DNA of 64,000 nucleotides from QKTW01 sp052161885 (GCA_052161885.1 CP197396.1:4712001-4776000); one strand, 5' to 3'; shown: positions 53,249 through 62,786, numbered from the stretch's first letter. The notes: generated by a model from the letters alone, not told the origin. A program made the numbers and translations.

Positions 53249-53470
53249 ACGCAGAGCCCGCAAAGTTTACGCAGAGAAACGCCAGGAGAATTCTGAATGT
53301 TCTTAGCTTCTCCATAAAACCGTTAGTCTCCTTTGCGGAAAAAGTATTCAGGTAAATGATAAAGCATTAAAACAATAATGCAAAGAGTACAGAGCACCGC
53401 TAAGCTGCGCAAAGGTTTTAATATGCTTTGCGTTACTCTGCGTCTTTCTTTGTACTCTTTGCGGTAAAAA
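53246..53470. repeat. Intergenic repeat block of the GCAAAG family
   Basis: Blocks such as AACGCAGAGCCCGCAAAG and TTACGCAGAG (53246 onward), a central GCTAAGCTGCGCAAAG, and CTTTGCGTTACTCTGCG and CTCTTTGCGG on the right side (ending about 53464) face each other in inverted order. It shares GCAAAG-type words with 23513-23600. It fills the gap between queG and the convergent reductase gene. Confidence 0.72.
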
Positions 53471-53487
53471 TGCGATCAGGCTAAAAA

Positions 53488-54576
53488 TTATCGCGCGTCA
53501 AAGTCTACTACTACTTTCTCTGTTTTGGGATGCGCCTGGCAAGTGAGGATAAAACCTTTTTCAATCTCATCAGGTTCCAGGCCATAATTCACTTCCATTT
53601 CCACTTCACCTTCTACCACCTTGGCACGGCAGGTACAGCATACACCGCCTTTACAGGCATAGGGCAGATCTGCTCCGCGTGCAAGCGCTGCATCGAGTAT
53701 GGTTACTCCATTATAAGCCAGATCGAGGTCGAAAGTGGTACCGTCAAGCGTAATGCTTACGGTGCTCATTGGTCCTTCTTCTTTCTTATGCTCTGTAGCC
53801 CATTCTTCATGTTTCGGTTTGGGCTGGTCCGGAGAGGTAAACAGTTCTATATGCACATGGGCAGACGGGATACCCAGATCTATAAGCTGCTGGCGAACGG
53901 AAAGGATCATCTCCTCCGGTCCGCAGATAAATGCTTCATCAATAGAAGCAGGATTGATCAGTGTTTTGCAGAATTCCGCGGCTTTCTCTGCATTGATACG
54001 GCCGTTAAATAAGGGTACATCCATAAACTCGCGACTAAGCACATGGTATACACGAAGGCGCTGCATGTATTTGTTCTTCAATCCTTCGATAGCTTCACGG
54101 AAAATAACCGTATTACGGTTCTTATTGCCATATACCAGTGTGAACTCGCTTTGCGGCTCTGTTTCCAGCACATGCTTCAGGATGCTCATTACCGGCGTGA
54201 TGCCGCTGCCGGCAACAAAGGCTACATAATGTTTTTTTATAAGGTCGGCGCGTTTGGGCGAGAATTTACCCATTGGCGGCATTACATCAATTTCTTCACC
54301 GGCCTTCAGTCCTTCATTGGCAAAAGTAGAGAAGCGGCCATTTTCCACTTTCTTGATCGCAACGCGCAACTCGTTATCTGATGGGCTTGCGCAGATGGAA
54401 TAAGAACGGCGTACATCTGTGTCGTCAAAATGGCGGCGCAATGTAAGGTACTGGCCGGGGGCAAAGCGGAACTGTTCTTTCAGCTCTTCCGGTACTTCCA
54501 GGGATACGGATACACATTCGGCAGTTTCGGAGCGTACTTCTTTTACTTTAAGCGGATAAAATTTCAGAACGGACAT
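53488..54576 (-). CDS. PaaE-type 2Fe-2S and FAD-containing oxidoreductase
   Basis: 362 residues from the ATG at 54576 (MSVLKFYPLKV); an ATG 10 codons earlier is possible. FAD-binding RRSYSICASP, NAD(P)-binding GSGITPVMSILKHV and CGPEEMILSV form the ferredoxin-reductase part (about 5-245). A plant-type 2Fe-2S domain (about 272-362) has CKGGVCCTC and a later LTCQAHP, the four cluster ligands. This layout is that of PaaE, the reductase of phenylacetyl-CoA epoxidase, but no other paa gene is present, so it may serve another oxygenase. Confidence 0.9.
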   Translation of the reverse strand: MSVLKFYPLKVKEVRSETAECVSVSLEVPEELKEQFRFAPGQYLTLRRHFDDTDVRRSYSICASPSDNELRVAIKKVENGRFSTFANEGLKAGEEIDVMPPMGKFSPKRADLIKKHYVAFVAGSGITPVMSILKHVLETEPQSEFTLVYGNKNRNTVIFREAIEGLKNKYMQRLRVYHVLSREFMDVPLFNGRINAEKAAEFCKTLINPASIDEAFICGPEEMILSVRQQLIDLGIPSAHVHIELFTSPDQPKPKHEEWATEHKKEEGPMSTVSITLDGTTFDLDLAYNGVTILDAALARGADLPYACKGGVCCTCRAKVVEGEVEMEVNYGLEPDEIEKGFILTCQAHPKTEKVVVDFDAR

Positions 54577-54662
54577 GAAGGCAATACTTTTATAAAAGCT
54601 CCGCAAAGTTAGTCAAAATACGGGTGTTTAAAAGATGCTGCCGGTCACCGGAATGCATGAGT

Positions 54663-55370
54663 TTAGTTAAAATGAACGACAAGGCCCAGCCCGATGCCGT
54701 TATTAGGCATGGCTACCGGCTGTACACGCATAGATATATCAGGACTTACATCGAAGTTTTTAAGATGTGCGAATGTAATGGCGTCCAGCACTTGTATGAT
54801 ATATCCCAGGCTGGTGAAAAGAACCGTCATGTCCAGGTATTTCTGGTATTCGTCCTGGAGTGTTTTAATATCGGTATCAAGATAGGGAAGACCGTCGCTT
54901 CGGTCGCCCTGCAGACGGGCGATGTATATTTTGCGGTATTTGCGGTACTGGTTGGTATTATCTACAATAAAATAACCTGCTACAGCTATACCTGCGTATA
55001 TCACCGGGATTTTCCAGTATTGGCGGTTGTATAACTGGCCGGAGCCGGGAAGAATGGCAGAGTACAGTCCCGATTTTTTAGGATTGGGCTGGAACGGTTC
55101 TTTTTTGCCAGGCACCTGCGGCGTTTCGGCAAGTGGGGCGACCTGTTCCGTTGCTGCTGGTTTTGCTGTGTCCGGGGGCTGCGGGATACGCTGGTTTACA
55201 AGAGTATCCGGTACCGCCTGGGCCGCTACTTCTGCGGGGGGCAGAGAGATAACGCAGAACAGCAGTGCGTAAAAACAACCGGAAATATATCTGTATCGCA
55301 GCAATGTGAAGTTATTGACGGGCAAAGTTACGTAATAGGGTGTAAAAACGTACCGCATTACACAATGCAT
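54663..55370 (-). CDS. DUF5683 domain-containing membrane protein
   Basis: 235 residues from the first ATG; the second ATG (four codons on, MRYVFTP) is equally possible. A signal-like hydrophobic segment (about 31-50) is followed by a Pro/Ala-rich linker (about 55-85) and then the DUF5683 pattern SGLYSAILPGSGQLYNRQYWKIPVIYAGIAVAGYFIVDNTNQYRKYRK. The end is beta-rich (NNGIGLGLVVHFN). Members of the family are common near cell-envelope genes of Bacteroidota; the function is not established. Confidence 0.85.
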   Translation of the reverse strand: MHCVMRYVFTPYYVTLPVNNFTLLRYRYISGCFYALLFCVISLPPAEVAAQAVPDTLVNQRIPQPPDTAKPAATEQVAPLAETPQVPGKKEPFQPNPKKSGLYSAILPGSGQLYNRQYWKIPVIYAGIAVAGYFIVDNTNQYRKYRKIYIARLQGDRSDGLPYLDTDIKTLQDEYQKYLDMTVLFTSLGYIIQVLDAITFAHLKNFDVSPDISMRVQPVAMPNNGIGLGLVVHFN

Positions 55371-55392
55371 TTGCTGTCCATATTAAGGCTCT

Positions 55393-56199
55393 TTATTGAT
55401 ACATACTGTAAAATCGTAGCGATTGAAGTATGGGAAGAATCATTTTAGCATTTATGCTACCCATAAATACAGCCCTGATTATTCCGTGTTTATCTAATAT
55501 ATATGTTGTCGGAAATATCATAATTCCAATTTTTTTCATTATTTCATCTGTTATAGGATATTGGGAGAAATGAACTGATACAACTACTGGTTTGCCAGTA
55601 TTGGAAGAAAATGAATAGCTCCCTTTGTCGTAACCTACGTAGCCGCGATGAAGCCCTATAATTTGGATACCAGTTTCTTTCAATGAATCTGCCAAATTAT
55701 TAATGAGTGGCATTTCTTCCATGCAGGGGCCACAACCATATTCCCAAGCATGTATTATAGTCACCTTGTTATTAAATACTTTATCTGAATTCGTGAATTT
55801 TGGTGCAAGAGGATTGAAGTGCAAAGTCTCCGGACTATATAATTTAAAGCTTGCAAAAGGTTTATTTATACTTTTATTTATACTTGTCTGGAAAAAGTCA
55901 TTTCTAATATCTTTTTCAAAAGATGCTTTGCCGTGAAGTATTGGAATTTTTTGTTTGGTCTTTTTGTTGACCAGGTTCAGGAAATAGGGATTAAGGTCTA
56001 GCACGGTGTAATAAAAACTTTGACTGTTTACAAATGAGACAGATAAATTTTCTGATTGTTCTATGGAATATATGCGATCGTCTAAAGTATACGCAGCTGG
56101 TATATTGTACAGTAGACTTTTAAATGTAGAATCTGTATTCTGTGCTTTTGTTTTGTATACTATCAATATAATAGAAAGTAAAACTAATTTCCTGAACAT
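55393..56199 (-). CDS. TlpA/thioredoxin-like secreted redox protein
   Basis: 268 residues. Signal peptide 1-19 (FRKLVLLSIILIVYKTKA, then Q). The thioredoxin active site CGPC is at residues 156-159 (HAWEYGCGPCMEEMPLINN), followed by GIQIIGLHRGYVG and the cis-Pro loop IGIMIFPTTYILD. The N-terminal 140 residues have no recognised domain. TlpA-type proteins act in periplasmic disulfide exchange. Base composition is visibly more AT-rich than the neighbours, and the adjacent lipoprotein shares that, which may mean recent arrival. Confidence 0.85.
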   Translation of the reverse strand: MFRKLVLLSIILIVYKTKAQNTDSTFKSLLYNIPAAYTLDDRIYSIEQSENLSVSFVNSQSFYYTVLDLNPYFLNLVNKKTKQKIPILHGKASFEKDIRNDFFQTSINKSINKPFASFKLYSPETLHFNPLAPKFTNSDKVFNNKVTIIHAWEYGCGPCMEEMPLINNLADSLKETGIQIIGLHRGYVGYDKGSYSFSSNTGKPVVVSVHFSQYPITDEIMKKIGIMIFPTTYILDKHGIIRAVFMGSINAKMILPILQSLRFYSMYQ

Positions 56200-56217
56200 G
56201 TTTATTGTTTTAAAAAT

Positions 56218-56248
56218 AAAAGAGGCTGGTGTTTTCCCAACCTCTTTT
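56218..56248 (-). terminator. Terminator after the lipoprotein gene
   Basis: Arms AAAAGAGG and CCTCTTTT with an inner CTGG/CCAA-type partial pairing lie between the lipoprotein stop and the start of the TlpA-like gene, and on the minus strand are followed by T-rich sequence. The two genes are therefore probably transcribed separately. Confidence 0.7.
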
Positions 56249-56262
56249 ATAAAATCTGCAAT

Positions 56263-56853
56263 TTAAAATTCTACGTAGAAGCCTTTGCCTTCAACATAGT
56301 TAATATGGTATTCACCTGCCGGAATTACATAATCATCAGGTAAGCCCAGTTCTGATTTTGCTTCTGCCGGTAGTTGAATCGGGGTTGCAGCATGGAAAAC
56401 ATTTTGCCCAACGTAGTTTTTTACATATTCAGGGTTTGACATGTCTTCGCACACAGCTAATGCAAGGCGTCCGTCGTTTGCATAACCATATACACCATCA
56501 AATGAATGACCGTCGGTATTTGTTGTCATCCCTGCGGAAACGACTACCTCAGAGATGCAAATTGCATTTGTTGGTATGCATCCTTGACCGTCAAACGTGT
56601 TTCCTTGATAAACAACATGTCCGTCATAATAAGAACCATCTTTATAAGTTACGTGGACGTCAACCAGACCCCCACCTTTGAAGACTCCTTTTACCCATTC
56701 CCAAATTCCTGAAAGGCTAAATTTACCTTTATTACTCAGGTTAATGACTTTTGACGGAGAGTTAGTGTGTGATGCAGATGAATCATTTTGCTTTGTGCAA
56801 GATGAGAGGGACAGCAGTATTCCTGATGCTGTCAGCACGATTAATTTTTTCAT
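56263..56853 (-). CDS. Putative lipoprotein, unknown function
   Basis: 196 residues. Signal peptide with lipobox LSLSSC, lipidated Cys at residue 19. Then a Ser-rich linker, GIWEWVKGVFKGGG, a GQGCIPTNAICISE stretch with two close Cys residues, and a C-terminal part (QLPAEAKSELGLPDDYVIPAGEY). The protein is probably anchored in the outer membrane. No family is recognised. It is AT-rich like the next gene. The paired cysteines could be a substrate of the neighbouring redox protein, which is speculation. Confidence 0.8.
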   Translation of the reverse strand: MKKLIVLTASGILLSLSSCTKQNDSSASHTNSPSKVINLSNKGKFSLSGIWEWVKGVFKGGGLVDVHVTYKDGSYYDGHVVYQGNTFDGQGCIPTNAICISEVVVSAGMTTNTDGHSFDGVYGYANDGRLALAVCEDMSNPEYVKNYVGQNVFHAATPIQLPAEAKSELGLPDDYVIPAGEYHINYVEGKGFYVEF

Positions 56854-57066
56854 TTTTTGAAATTGGGTTATAGTACCTTTAAAATTGTAGGGTGGTACAA
56901 GTTCCTTCCTAATAGGCCTAATAGGTGCCGCAAATTTATAGTGCGTGTTTCAAATTTCAAAGATGGTATTTCTATTTTTTTTGTTGAATTTTTTTCTTAT
57001 GCATTAGTTAACAAGCGATTAGTTACATATAGTATCAAATTCCTGGTTCATTCTATTTGGCTTTAA

Positions 57067-57093
57067 CAAAAAAAGACCGCCTTTCAGCGGTCT
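57067..57093 (-). terminator. Terminator of the Prc-type protease gene
   Basis: AGACCGC (57074-57080) and GCGGTCT (57087-57093) pair around CTTTCA; on the minus strand the stem is followed by seven T's. It lies 25 bases after the protease stop. Confidence 0.93.
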
Positions 57094-57118
57094 CTTGCTT
57101 TTGCAGTATGCTGCAATA

Positions 57119-59281
57119 TTATTTCATACCTGTACCCATGTTTACTTTCATAGACTGTTTTGACATGTCGTTGATAATATTTACCGTTTCAGAAAGGTAA
57201 ATGTCCTTTTTCAGATTCTTCAGCCAGTCATTGTTCTTGGCTACAGAAGTACTGTCTGCATTTATCTTGTCCATATCCTCTTTAGGATTGGTGATGGTAA
57301 GCTGGTTCACTTTTTTCTGCACTTCTTCCAGTTTTTTGGAAGTGGCGCTTGATTCGTCGAGCTCCTTGCGGTAATCTGCTTCTGTAAGTAATACCGTATT
57401 ATCATCCTGGTGCTGTTTCATTTTTGCTGCATTGTCTTCGATCATTTTAAAGATCGGGTTAGATGCAACACGTTGCTGGCTCAGTGCGGCAAGTGTGCTG
57501 CCATTCACGGACGGAACTGTGGCGCGGTAGTCGGCAGCCGGGATTTCGTCCCACTGCAGTGCTGATTTATCACCACGCTCGCCTTTATCCAGCAATGCAT
57601 AAGGATCCGGCAAGGTAACGTCCGGTGTAACGCCTTTCAGCTGTGTAGAGCCACCGTTTACACGATAGAATTTCTGTACAGTCAGTTTCAGTGATCCCAG
57701 CTGGCCGTCGCCATTGCTCTGCATACGCATACGTGTTATCGGGTCAAGGAACTCATCCAGTGAAACCAGTTTCTGCACAGTGCCTTTACCATAAGTAGTA
57801 GATCCTACGATCACTGCACGCTTATAATCCTGCATAGCTGCTGCCATGATTTCGGAAGCAGATGCACTGCCCTCATTTACCATTATGGCCAGCGGACCGT
57901 CATACAATGAACCTTTGGTATCATCTTTCAGTTTCATTGCAGGCGCGTCGCTGCTTTTTACCTGTACCACAGGACCCTGGTCAATAAAGAGGCCAGCCAT
58001 GTCTACCACATCACTCAGTGAGCCACCGCCATTGTAGCGTAGGTCAAGGATAATGCCTTTTACACCGGCATTTTTCAGTTTCTGCACTTCTATTGCCACA
58101 TCTTCAGAGCAGCGGCGACCATTGATATGATTGAAGTCTGAATAGAATTCAGGAAGATAAATATAACCTACAGGTCCGTCGGAACCTTTGATGATAGCTG
58201 ATTTAGCAAAGGTTTCTTCATACAGCACTTCTCCGCGGATGATCGGAATCACTTTGGTTGAGCCGTCTACCTTTTTTACAGTAAGGCGTACTTCGGTACC
58301 CTTTTTACCACGGATCAGTTCTACAACATCATCTATTTCATAGCCCTGCACATCTACCGGCTCCTGTGTGCCCTGGCCTACTTTTTTGATTTCATCGCCG
58401 GCTTTCAGTTCGCCTTGCTTCCAGCAGGGGCTGCCGGTTACAATAGATACGATTTTGATCTTACCGTCTTCCTCACGGAGCTGCGCGCCTATGCCAAAGA
58501 AGCTGCCGGACATTTGTTCGTCGAAACGCTGTTTTTCTTTCGGCGGGAAATAATTGGTATGCGGGTCTTCGCTGGCTGTAATGTTATTTACAAATACAGT
58601 GAAGAGCTGTTTGTTATCTGTTTTGTGCAGGCGTTTAAAGAAACGGTCCTGGTTTTTCATTACGCTTTCACGTGCTGATGCTTCCAGCTGGGCGTCGGTT
58701 TTTACCACTTTGTCTTTGGTAGAATCTTTTGCCTGCGCGTCTTTCAGTTCTACATATTTAGCCAGTACTCGGTATTTGAGATACATGCGCCAGCGATCTT
58801 TCAATGCATTTTCATCAGCGGCAAATTCAAGCTTGTCGCCGTTAAGCTGCAGTTCTTCTTTTTTGTCAAAAGTGAACGGCTTGGCAAGGATGTCTTTGTA
58901 GTAACCTTCTGCACGGCTTACATTTTTCTGGAAGATATCGCAGAACTTATCAAAAAACTCAAGTGAGTTACCGTTGATTTCGTCGTCTATCTTGTATTTA
59001 TAGGGAGACAAAACGGCCATGTCCCTGGCTGTAAAGAATTTCTTTTCATAATCCAGGTCATCAAACATTTTGTCATAAACGCGGGAGGAAAATGTGTCAT
59101 CTATCTGACGTGGAGAAAAATGCCCTTCTTTTATAGTCCTCATTACAGTCTGTAAAACCAATTCTCTTTTCTGAGTGTCATTGCTGTCTTCGCCGCCAAT
59201 GTACTTAAATGAGAAAAAAGCTCCGAGCGCACCTGTAATCAGCAATGGTATGAGAATCTTGTTCTTCATGAATCGCAACAT
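57119..59281 (-). CDS. prc: Carboxy-terminal processing peptidase (Prc/Tsp type, S41 family)
   Basis: 720 residues. A membrane anchor or signal segment at about 8-26 (LIPLLITGALGAFFSF) is followed by an N-terminal helical part, a PDZ domain (about 255-345; GIGAQLREEDGKIKIVSIVTGSP), and the S41 protease core with GYIYLPEFYSDF and the Ser/Lys pair: Ser474 in GSASASE and Lys499 in TYGKG, the same 25-residue distance as in Prc. The C-terminal part (about 590-720) is of the DUF3340 type. It degrades or trims periplasmic proteins from the C-terminus. The start may also be the ATG at 59269. Confidence 0.94.
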   Translation of the reverse strand: MLRFMKNKILIPLLITGALGAFFSFKYIGGEDSNDTQKRELVLQTVMRTIKEGHFSPRQIDDTFSSRVYDKMFDDLDYEKKFFTARDMAVLSPYKYKIDDEINGNSLEFFDKFCDIFQKNVSRAEGYYKDILAKPFTFDKKEELQLNGDKLEFAADENALKDRWRMYLKYRVLAKYVELKDAQAKDSTKDKVVKTDAQLEASARESVMKNQDRFFKRLHKTDNKQLFTVFVNNITASEDPHTNYFPPKEKQRFDEQMSGSFFGIGAQLREEDGKIKIVSIVTGSPCWKQGELKAGDEIKKVGQGTQEPVDVQGYEIDDVVELIRGKKGTEVRLTVKKVDGSTKVIPIIRGEVLYEETFAKSAIIKGSDGPVGYIYLPEFYSDFNHINGRRCSEDVAIEVQKLKNAGVKGIILDLRYNGGGSLSDVVDMAGLFIDQGPVVQVKSSDAPAMKLKDDTKGSLYDGPLAIMVNEGSASASEIMAAAMQDYKRAVIVGSTTYGKGTVQKLVSLDEFLDPITRMRMQSNGDGQLGSLKLTVQKFYRVNGGSTQLKGVTPDVTLPDPYALLDKGERGDKSALQWDEIPAADYRATVPSVNGSTLAALSQQRVASNPIFKMIEDNAAKMKQHQDDNTVLLTEADYRKELDESSATSKKLEEVQKKVNQLTITNPKEDMDKINADSTSVAKNNDWLKNLKKDIYLSETVNIINDMSKQSMKVNMGTGMK

Positions 59282-59477
59282 AGTCTGAAATAATTAATAA
59301 AAACCGAAAACAAATGTAATTGATTTGCTGTTAAGAAAACGCAAATCAAAAGCCCTGCAGCAGGTAGTAAAAGGGTGATTTTATTTATATAGGCAAAACC
59401 GGTTTGCAGTGCAGAAATACTTATTTCGGCGTGGTGTTTCAAATCTGTAACTTGCGTTATCATTGATTCCGTAGCAA

Positions 59478-60218
59478 ATGCAAAATGTAAATTTCCGGGA
59501 CCTTGGAACTGCAGAATATGGCAGTACCTGGAACCTGCAGGAAGCGCTGATGCAGGAAAACCTCCAGGCAAAAGCAAAGTGGTTTGGGACATCGGAAACA
59601 GAGCGCCCCGCCGATATTGGAACAAAAAATCATCTGTTGCTGGTTGAGCACCCGCATGTATACACGCTCGGTAAGAGCGGACACATGGAAAACCTGCTGG
59701 TGAACGATTCCCGCCTTAAAGAACTGAACGTCTCCTTTTATAAAACAAACCGCGGCGGCGACATTACTTATCATGGCCCCGGCCAGCTGGTAGGCTATCC
59801 TGTGCTGGACCTGGAACTGTTTTTCACCGACCTGGGACGTTATATGCGCAGCCTCGAAGAGGTGGTGATCCGTACTATTGCCCATTTCGGGATAGCGGGC
59901 GACCGTCTGCCGGGTTCTACGGGCGTATGGCTGGATGCAGGCACCCCGCAGGCGCGTAAGATATGCGCTATGGGCGTGCGTTGCAGCCGCTGGGTCACGA
60001 TTCACGGCTTTGCGCTGAATGTAAATACCGATATGCGTTACTTCGACTATATAGTACCGTGCGGTATCAGCGATAAAGGTGTTACATCCATTGAAAAAGA
60101 GACCGGAAAACCCGCAGATATGGCTGAAGTGAAGGAAATTCTTAAAAAAGAATTTGAACAAGTATTTGAAGCTGCGCTGGTTACAGAAAAAGCGGAAAGC
60201 ACCGTTTTTGCGTTATAA
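59478..60218 (+). CDS. lipB: Octanoyltransferase
   Basis: 246 residues. The family pattern is complete: LLLVEHPHVYTLGKSG, then TNRGGDITYHGPGQLVGYPVLDL, then the lysine region ARKICAMGVRCSRWVTIHGFALNV and the catalytic PCGISDKGVTSIEKE, where Cys and the Lys form the acyl-transfer pair. LipB moves the octanoyl group from acyl carrier protein to lipoyl domains. The upstream TAACTTGCG (59448) is a candidate -7 box. No lipA is adjacent; the next gene follows 46 bases after it. Confidence 0.95.
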   Translation: MQNVNFRDLGTAEYGSTWNLQEALMQENLQAKAKWFGTSETERPADIGTKNHLLLVEHPHVYTLGKSGHMENLLVNDSRLKELNVSFYKTNRGGDITYHGPGQLVGYPVLDLELFFTDLGRYMRSLEEVVIRTIAHFGIAGDRLPGSTGVWLDAGTPQARKICAMGVRCSRWVTIHGFALNVNTDMRYFDYIVPCGISDKGVTSIEKETGKPADMAEVKEILKKEFEQVFEAALVTEKAESTVFAL

Positions 60219-60264
60219 TTTTGTTATATTTATATGCTCTTTCCACCTTTATAAGGTAAGCCTT

Positions 60265-60897
60265 ATGCGCGATGAAATAAAATATAACTGGGGTAAGGAT
60301 TTCCTGCTTATAGACCTTGGTAACAGGATAGAAAGCCGTATCCGTATTTTATTCTGGGCCGAGTTCCTCTTTACTGCAGGCATGGCCTCTATATTCCTTT
60401 TACAATCTATGCCGCTGGGCAGGCAATGGATGCACTGGACAACCGGTTTCGGTGCTGCTGTGCTGTATCTGCTGGCTGCTTACCGTCTCCTTTCACGTAT
60501 GTATTTCCGGGAAAAAATACTGCTGGACAATAACAGGCTTACGCTGATCCAGCAAACCTTCCTGAAGAAAAAGGTACAGCATTATGACTGGCAGTATGTG
60601 GGGCCGCTTCATTATGTGGGCAAAGACACAAAAACAGATCATCCGCTCAAAGGAAAACATTTTGACTACTGGGGCTTTGAAACACATGAACACCTGATAC
60701 AGTCTCTCTACCAGGATGGCAGCCTGTACTTTAATTACGGCGGTTTCTCCGTGCGCTTTGCAAAAGGCGTTTACTCATGGCATGCAGAAGAAGCGGTGCG
60801 GATGATGAAGCTCTATATGGGCGATGTGCTGCAGCTGGGCTCAGAATGGGCGCGTATGATGCAGGAACAGGAGTGGGATGATAATTACCAGTTTTAA
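60265..60897 (+). CDS. Hypothetical membrane protein, unknown function
   Basis: 210 residues from ATG 60265 (MRDEIKYNWGKDFLLID); an upstream ATG inside lipB is possible but would give an unlikely N-terminus. Two membrane segments at about 28-45 and 53-72 are followed by a soluble C-terminal part with YGGFSVRFAKGVYSWHAEEAVRMMKLYMG, which resembles the small PH-like domains in other bacterial membrane proteins. No family is recognised. It follows lipB closely on the same strand. Confidence 0.8.
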   Translation: MRDEIKYNWGKDFLLIDLGNRIESRIRILFWAEFLFTAGMASIFLLQSMPLGRQWMHWTTGFGAAVLYLLAAYRLLSRMYFREKILLDNNRLTLIQQTFLKKKVQHYDWQYVGPLHYVGKDTKTDHPLKGKHFDYWGFETHEHLIQSLYQDGSLYFNYGGFSVRFAKGVYSWHAEEAVRMMKLYMGDVLQLGSEWARMMQEQEWDDNYQF

Positions 60898-60967
60898 CAC
60901 GTTTTAAATCCCTGGTCGATTAAATTTTTATACGAAGCGTGGCATAATATGCACGGCAGCATTATGG

Positions 60968-61645
60968 TTATTTCATTTCGACAATTCCTCTTCCATCGTC
61001 AATTATGTCATGATTGATCCAATCGACAGAGATAACGTTGTAGCTTTTGTAACGTTCGTTCTCTTTAGAATTAAAATAAAAAATCCAAAATAATTTATTC
61101 AGCTTTTCATCATATTGGAGGGCAACTTTATAACCTTCAGAATTGTATTTATCACGGATTGCAGTTTTTAAAGCCAGCTCTTCTATTCTCTGAAGTTGTG
61201 ATAGTCTTTTTCTGTCTGAGTAATTTTGTCTTGGCCAATTGGAGTAAACTATTTGTCCAAATTCATCCATTCTAATCCGGAGATAGTAGCTCTTTATGCC
61301 TATTGATATATCATGAATAAGAAAATTGAGATCGTATTTCGCAACTACCCATTCGTACTTATAAGCTGCAGTATCGTTTTTAAACATCTCCTTTAGATCA
61401 ACGATCTGGCCGTAAGAAAAGTTTAAGCTATCGCTAATCGGACCTAACGCTTCGTGTAAATAGCCAGATAAATTCTTTTGTATTATTTCCGGTAATTGTG
61501 AAACGGATTTTAAAAAAGTACTTTGACGATAATATACTGAGCCGTTATATGCCTGATCACTGATCATTTTACTTTGTCCGTAGCAATTAATGCCCCAGGC
61601 AAACAATATTGTAAAAAGTAAATATTTTATCGCAAGCATATCCAA
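60968..61645 (-). CDS. Hypothetical secreted protein, unknown function
   Basis: 225 residues. N-terminal hydrophobic segment (about 6-20; YLLFTILFAWGINCYG), likely a signal peptide, then a polar domain with no recognised motif, containing a basic helix (DRKRLSQLQRIEELALKTAI) and ending SVDWINHDIIDDGRGIVEMK. AT-rich relative to the neighbours. The alternative start is the second Met (MLAIKYLL). Neighbours give no clue. Confidence 0.65.
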   Translation of the reverse strand: MDMLAIKYLLFTILFAWGINCYGQSKMISDQAYNGSVYYRQSTFLKSVSQLPEIIQKNLSGYLHEALGPISDSLNFSYGQIVDLKEMFKNDTAAYKYEWVVAKYDLNFLIHDISIGIKSYYLRIRMDEFGQIVYSNWPRQNYSDRKRLSQLQRIEELALKTAIRDKYNSEGYKVALQYDEKLNKLFWIFYFNSKENERYKSYNVISVDWINHDIIDDGRGIVEMK

Positions 61646-61782
61646 TAACCAATTGCATGTAAAGTTAGCAGGTTTTGCGTGCAGGGTGATTTTACAGATG
61701 TTTTATGACGAATGGCTGAATATACAGAATGTATGGTGCCGGTCCGGATACATTGTATTCTGATGTTTTGCTGCAATACATT

Positions 61783-61817
61783 AAAAAAGCCTCCCTGCTC
61801 AAACAGGAAGGCTTTTT
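61783..61817 (-). terminator. Terminator of the secreted-protein gene at 61828
   Basis: Arms of an AAAAAGCCT-type stem pair with AGGCTTTTT around CTCAAA, with one bulge or mismatch; on the minus strand the hairpin is followed by a T-tract, 11 bases past the stop. Confidence 0.88.
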
Positions 61818-61827
61818 AGTTGTTTTA

Positions 61828-62655
61828 TCAGTAGATCGTTATATAACCAGTCTCCAGCTTTTCCTTGTCTTTGGTGAGCTCAAATTTATAAAGCCCTTTA
61901 TGCTGGAAGTTCCGTTTATCAATAATCACCGCCGGTTCTCTTATCTGCGGCACCTCCAGTACCTGTTTATTTTTCTGATCGAAGAACCGTATGCTGTAAA
62001 AATGTTTTCGAGCCTCGGGAATTTCAATATTCACATGCCCGGTAAAAGGGTTTGTAAAGACATATTGAGACTTTATGTAAGTGTACGGATCCGCTACAGT
62101 ACCTATGTCCGGCACTTTGATCACCGGGGCGGCAGGTTTGTTTCCGCTGTTTGCTGTTGTGGTGGTTCCTCCGGTAGTATTATTAGTGGTGGTTCCGGGA
62201 GTAATAATCGGTGTATTGGGAATGATCTCGCCAACAGTTTTTACTTTGTTTGCATACTTCTGCAGAGAGTCGTTGGGGGGAATAGATTTATGCTGCAGCA
62301 GTTGTGCACTGTCCACAAAAAGCTTGTATGTATTACTGTACCATGTAAGATCTGAATTGAAGACGATATAGAGACGGTACCAGTTTTTGCCTGGAATCGG
62401 GTGACCATCAATAAAAGCCTGCGGTCCTTTTTTAAGGTCTTTTACATAACCCACCGTTGCAAAATTATGTATACTGTCCTGCGAACGTTGCATGGCAATA
62501 GACTTGATGCCATCGTACTGCGATGTCCAGGTAAGGATATTCATGCCACCCTGCGTTACCCCGATCATATCGGGCATCAGCGGCTGTGCCTGGGAAGAAA
62601 AAGCAAAAAGTATCAGAAAGAGAGCAAGTAATCTGCGCACTGTAGAATATTTCAA
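61828..62655 (-). CDS. Hypothetical secreted protein with Thr-rich linker
   Basis: 275 residues. Signal peptide about 1-23 (LLALFLILFAFSSQA, then Q). A beta-rich N-terminal domain (about 25-130; GGMNILTWTSQYDGIKSIAMQRS) looks like a fibronectin-type fold, then a Thr/Asn-rich linker (about 149-170), and a C-terminal part ending GLYKFELTKDKEKLETGYITIY. No T9SS tail is seen. No family is recognised; likely periplasmic or surface-associated. Confidence 0.7.
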   Translation of the reverse strand: MKYSTVRRLLALFLILFAFSSQAQPLMPDMIGVTQGGMNILTWTSQYDGIKSIAMQRSQDSIHNFATVGYVKDLKKGPQAFIDGHPIPGKNWYRLYIVFNSDLTWYSNTYKLFVDSAQLLQHKSIPPNDSLQKYANKVKTVGEIIPNTPIITPGTTTNNTTGGTTTTANSGNKPAAPVIKVPDIGTVADPYTYIKSQYVFTNPFTGHVNIEIPEARKHFYSIRFFDQKNKQVLEVPQIREPAVIIDKRNFQHKGLYKFELTKDKEKLETGYITIY

Positions 62656-62786
62656 TTAATCCGCCAAGCTACAGCAAAATATTTAAGCAGCCGCAGGGGA
62701 GAGTTAATATTTTATCTTTTTCTAACAGATGCATGTTGTTTTAATGCGTTTTTGTACTGCTCTTGCCTGATTATGAAGTTTTCTAT

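Noticed and set aside
59460..60161. Minus-strand reading frame (233 codons) over lipB
   Set aside because: Exactly opposite a clear lipB gene and without a recognisable domain.
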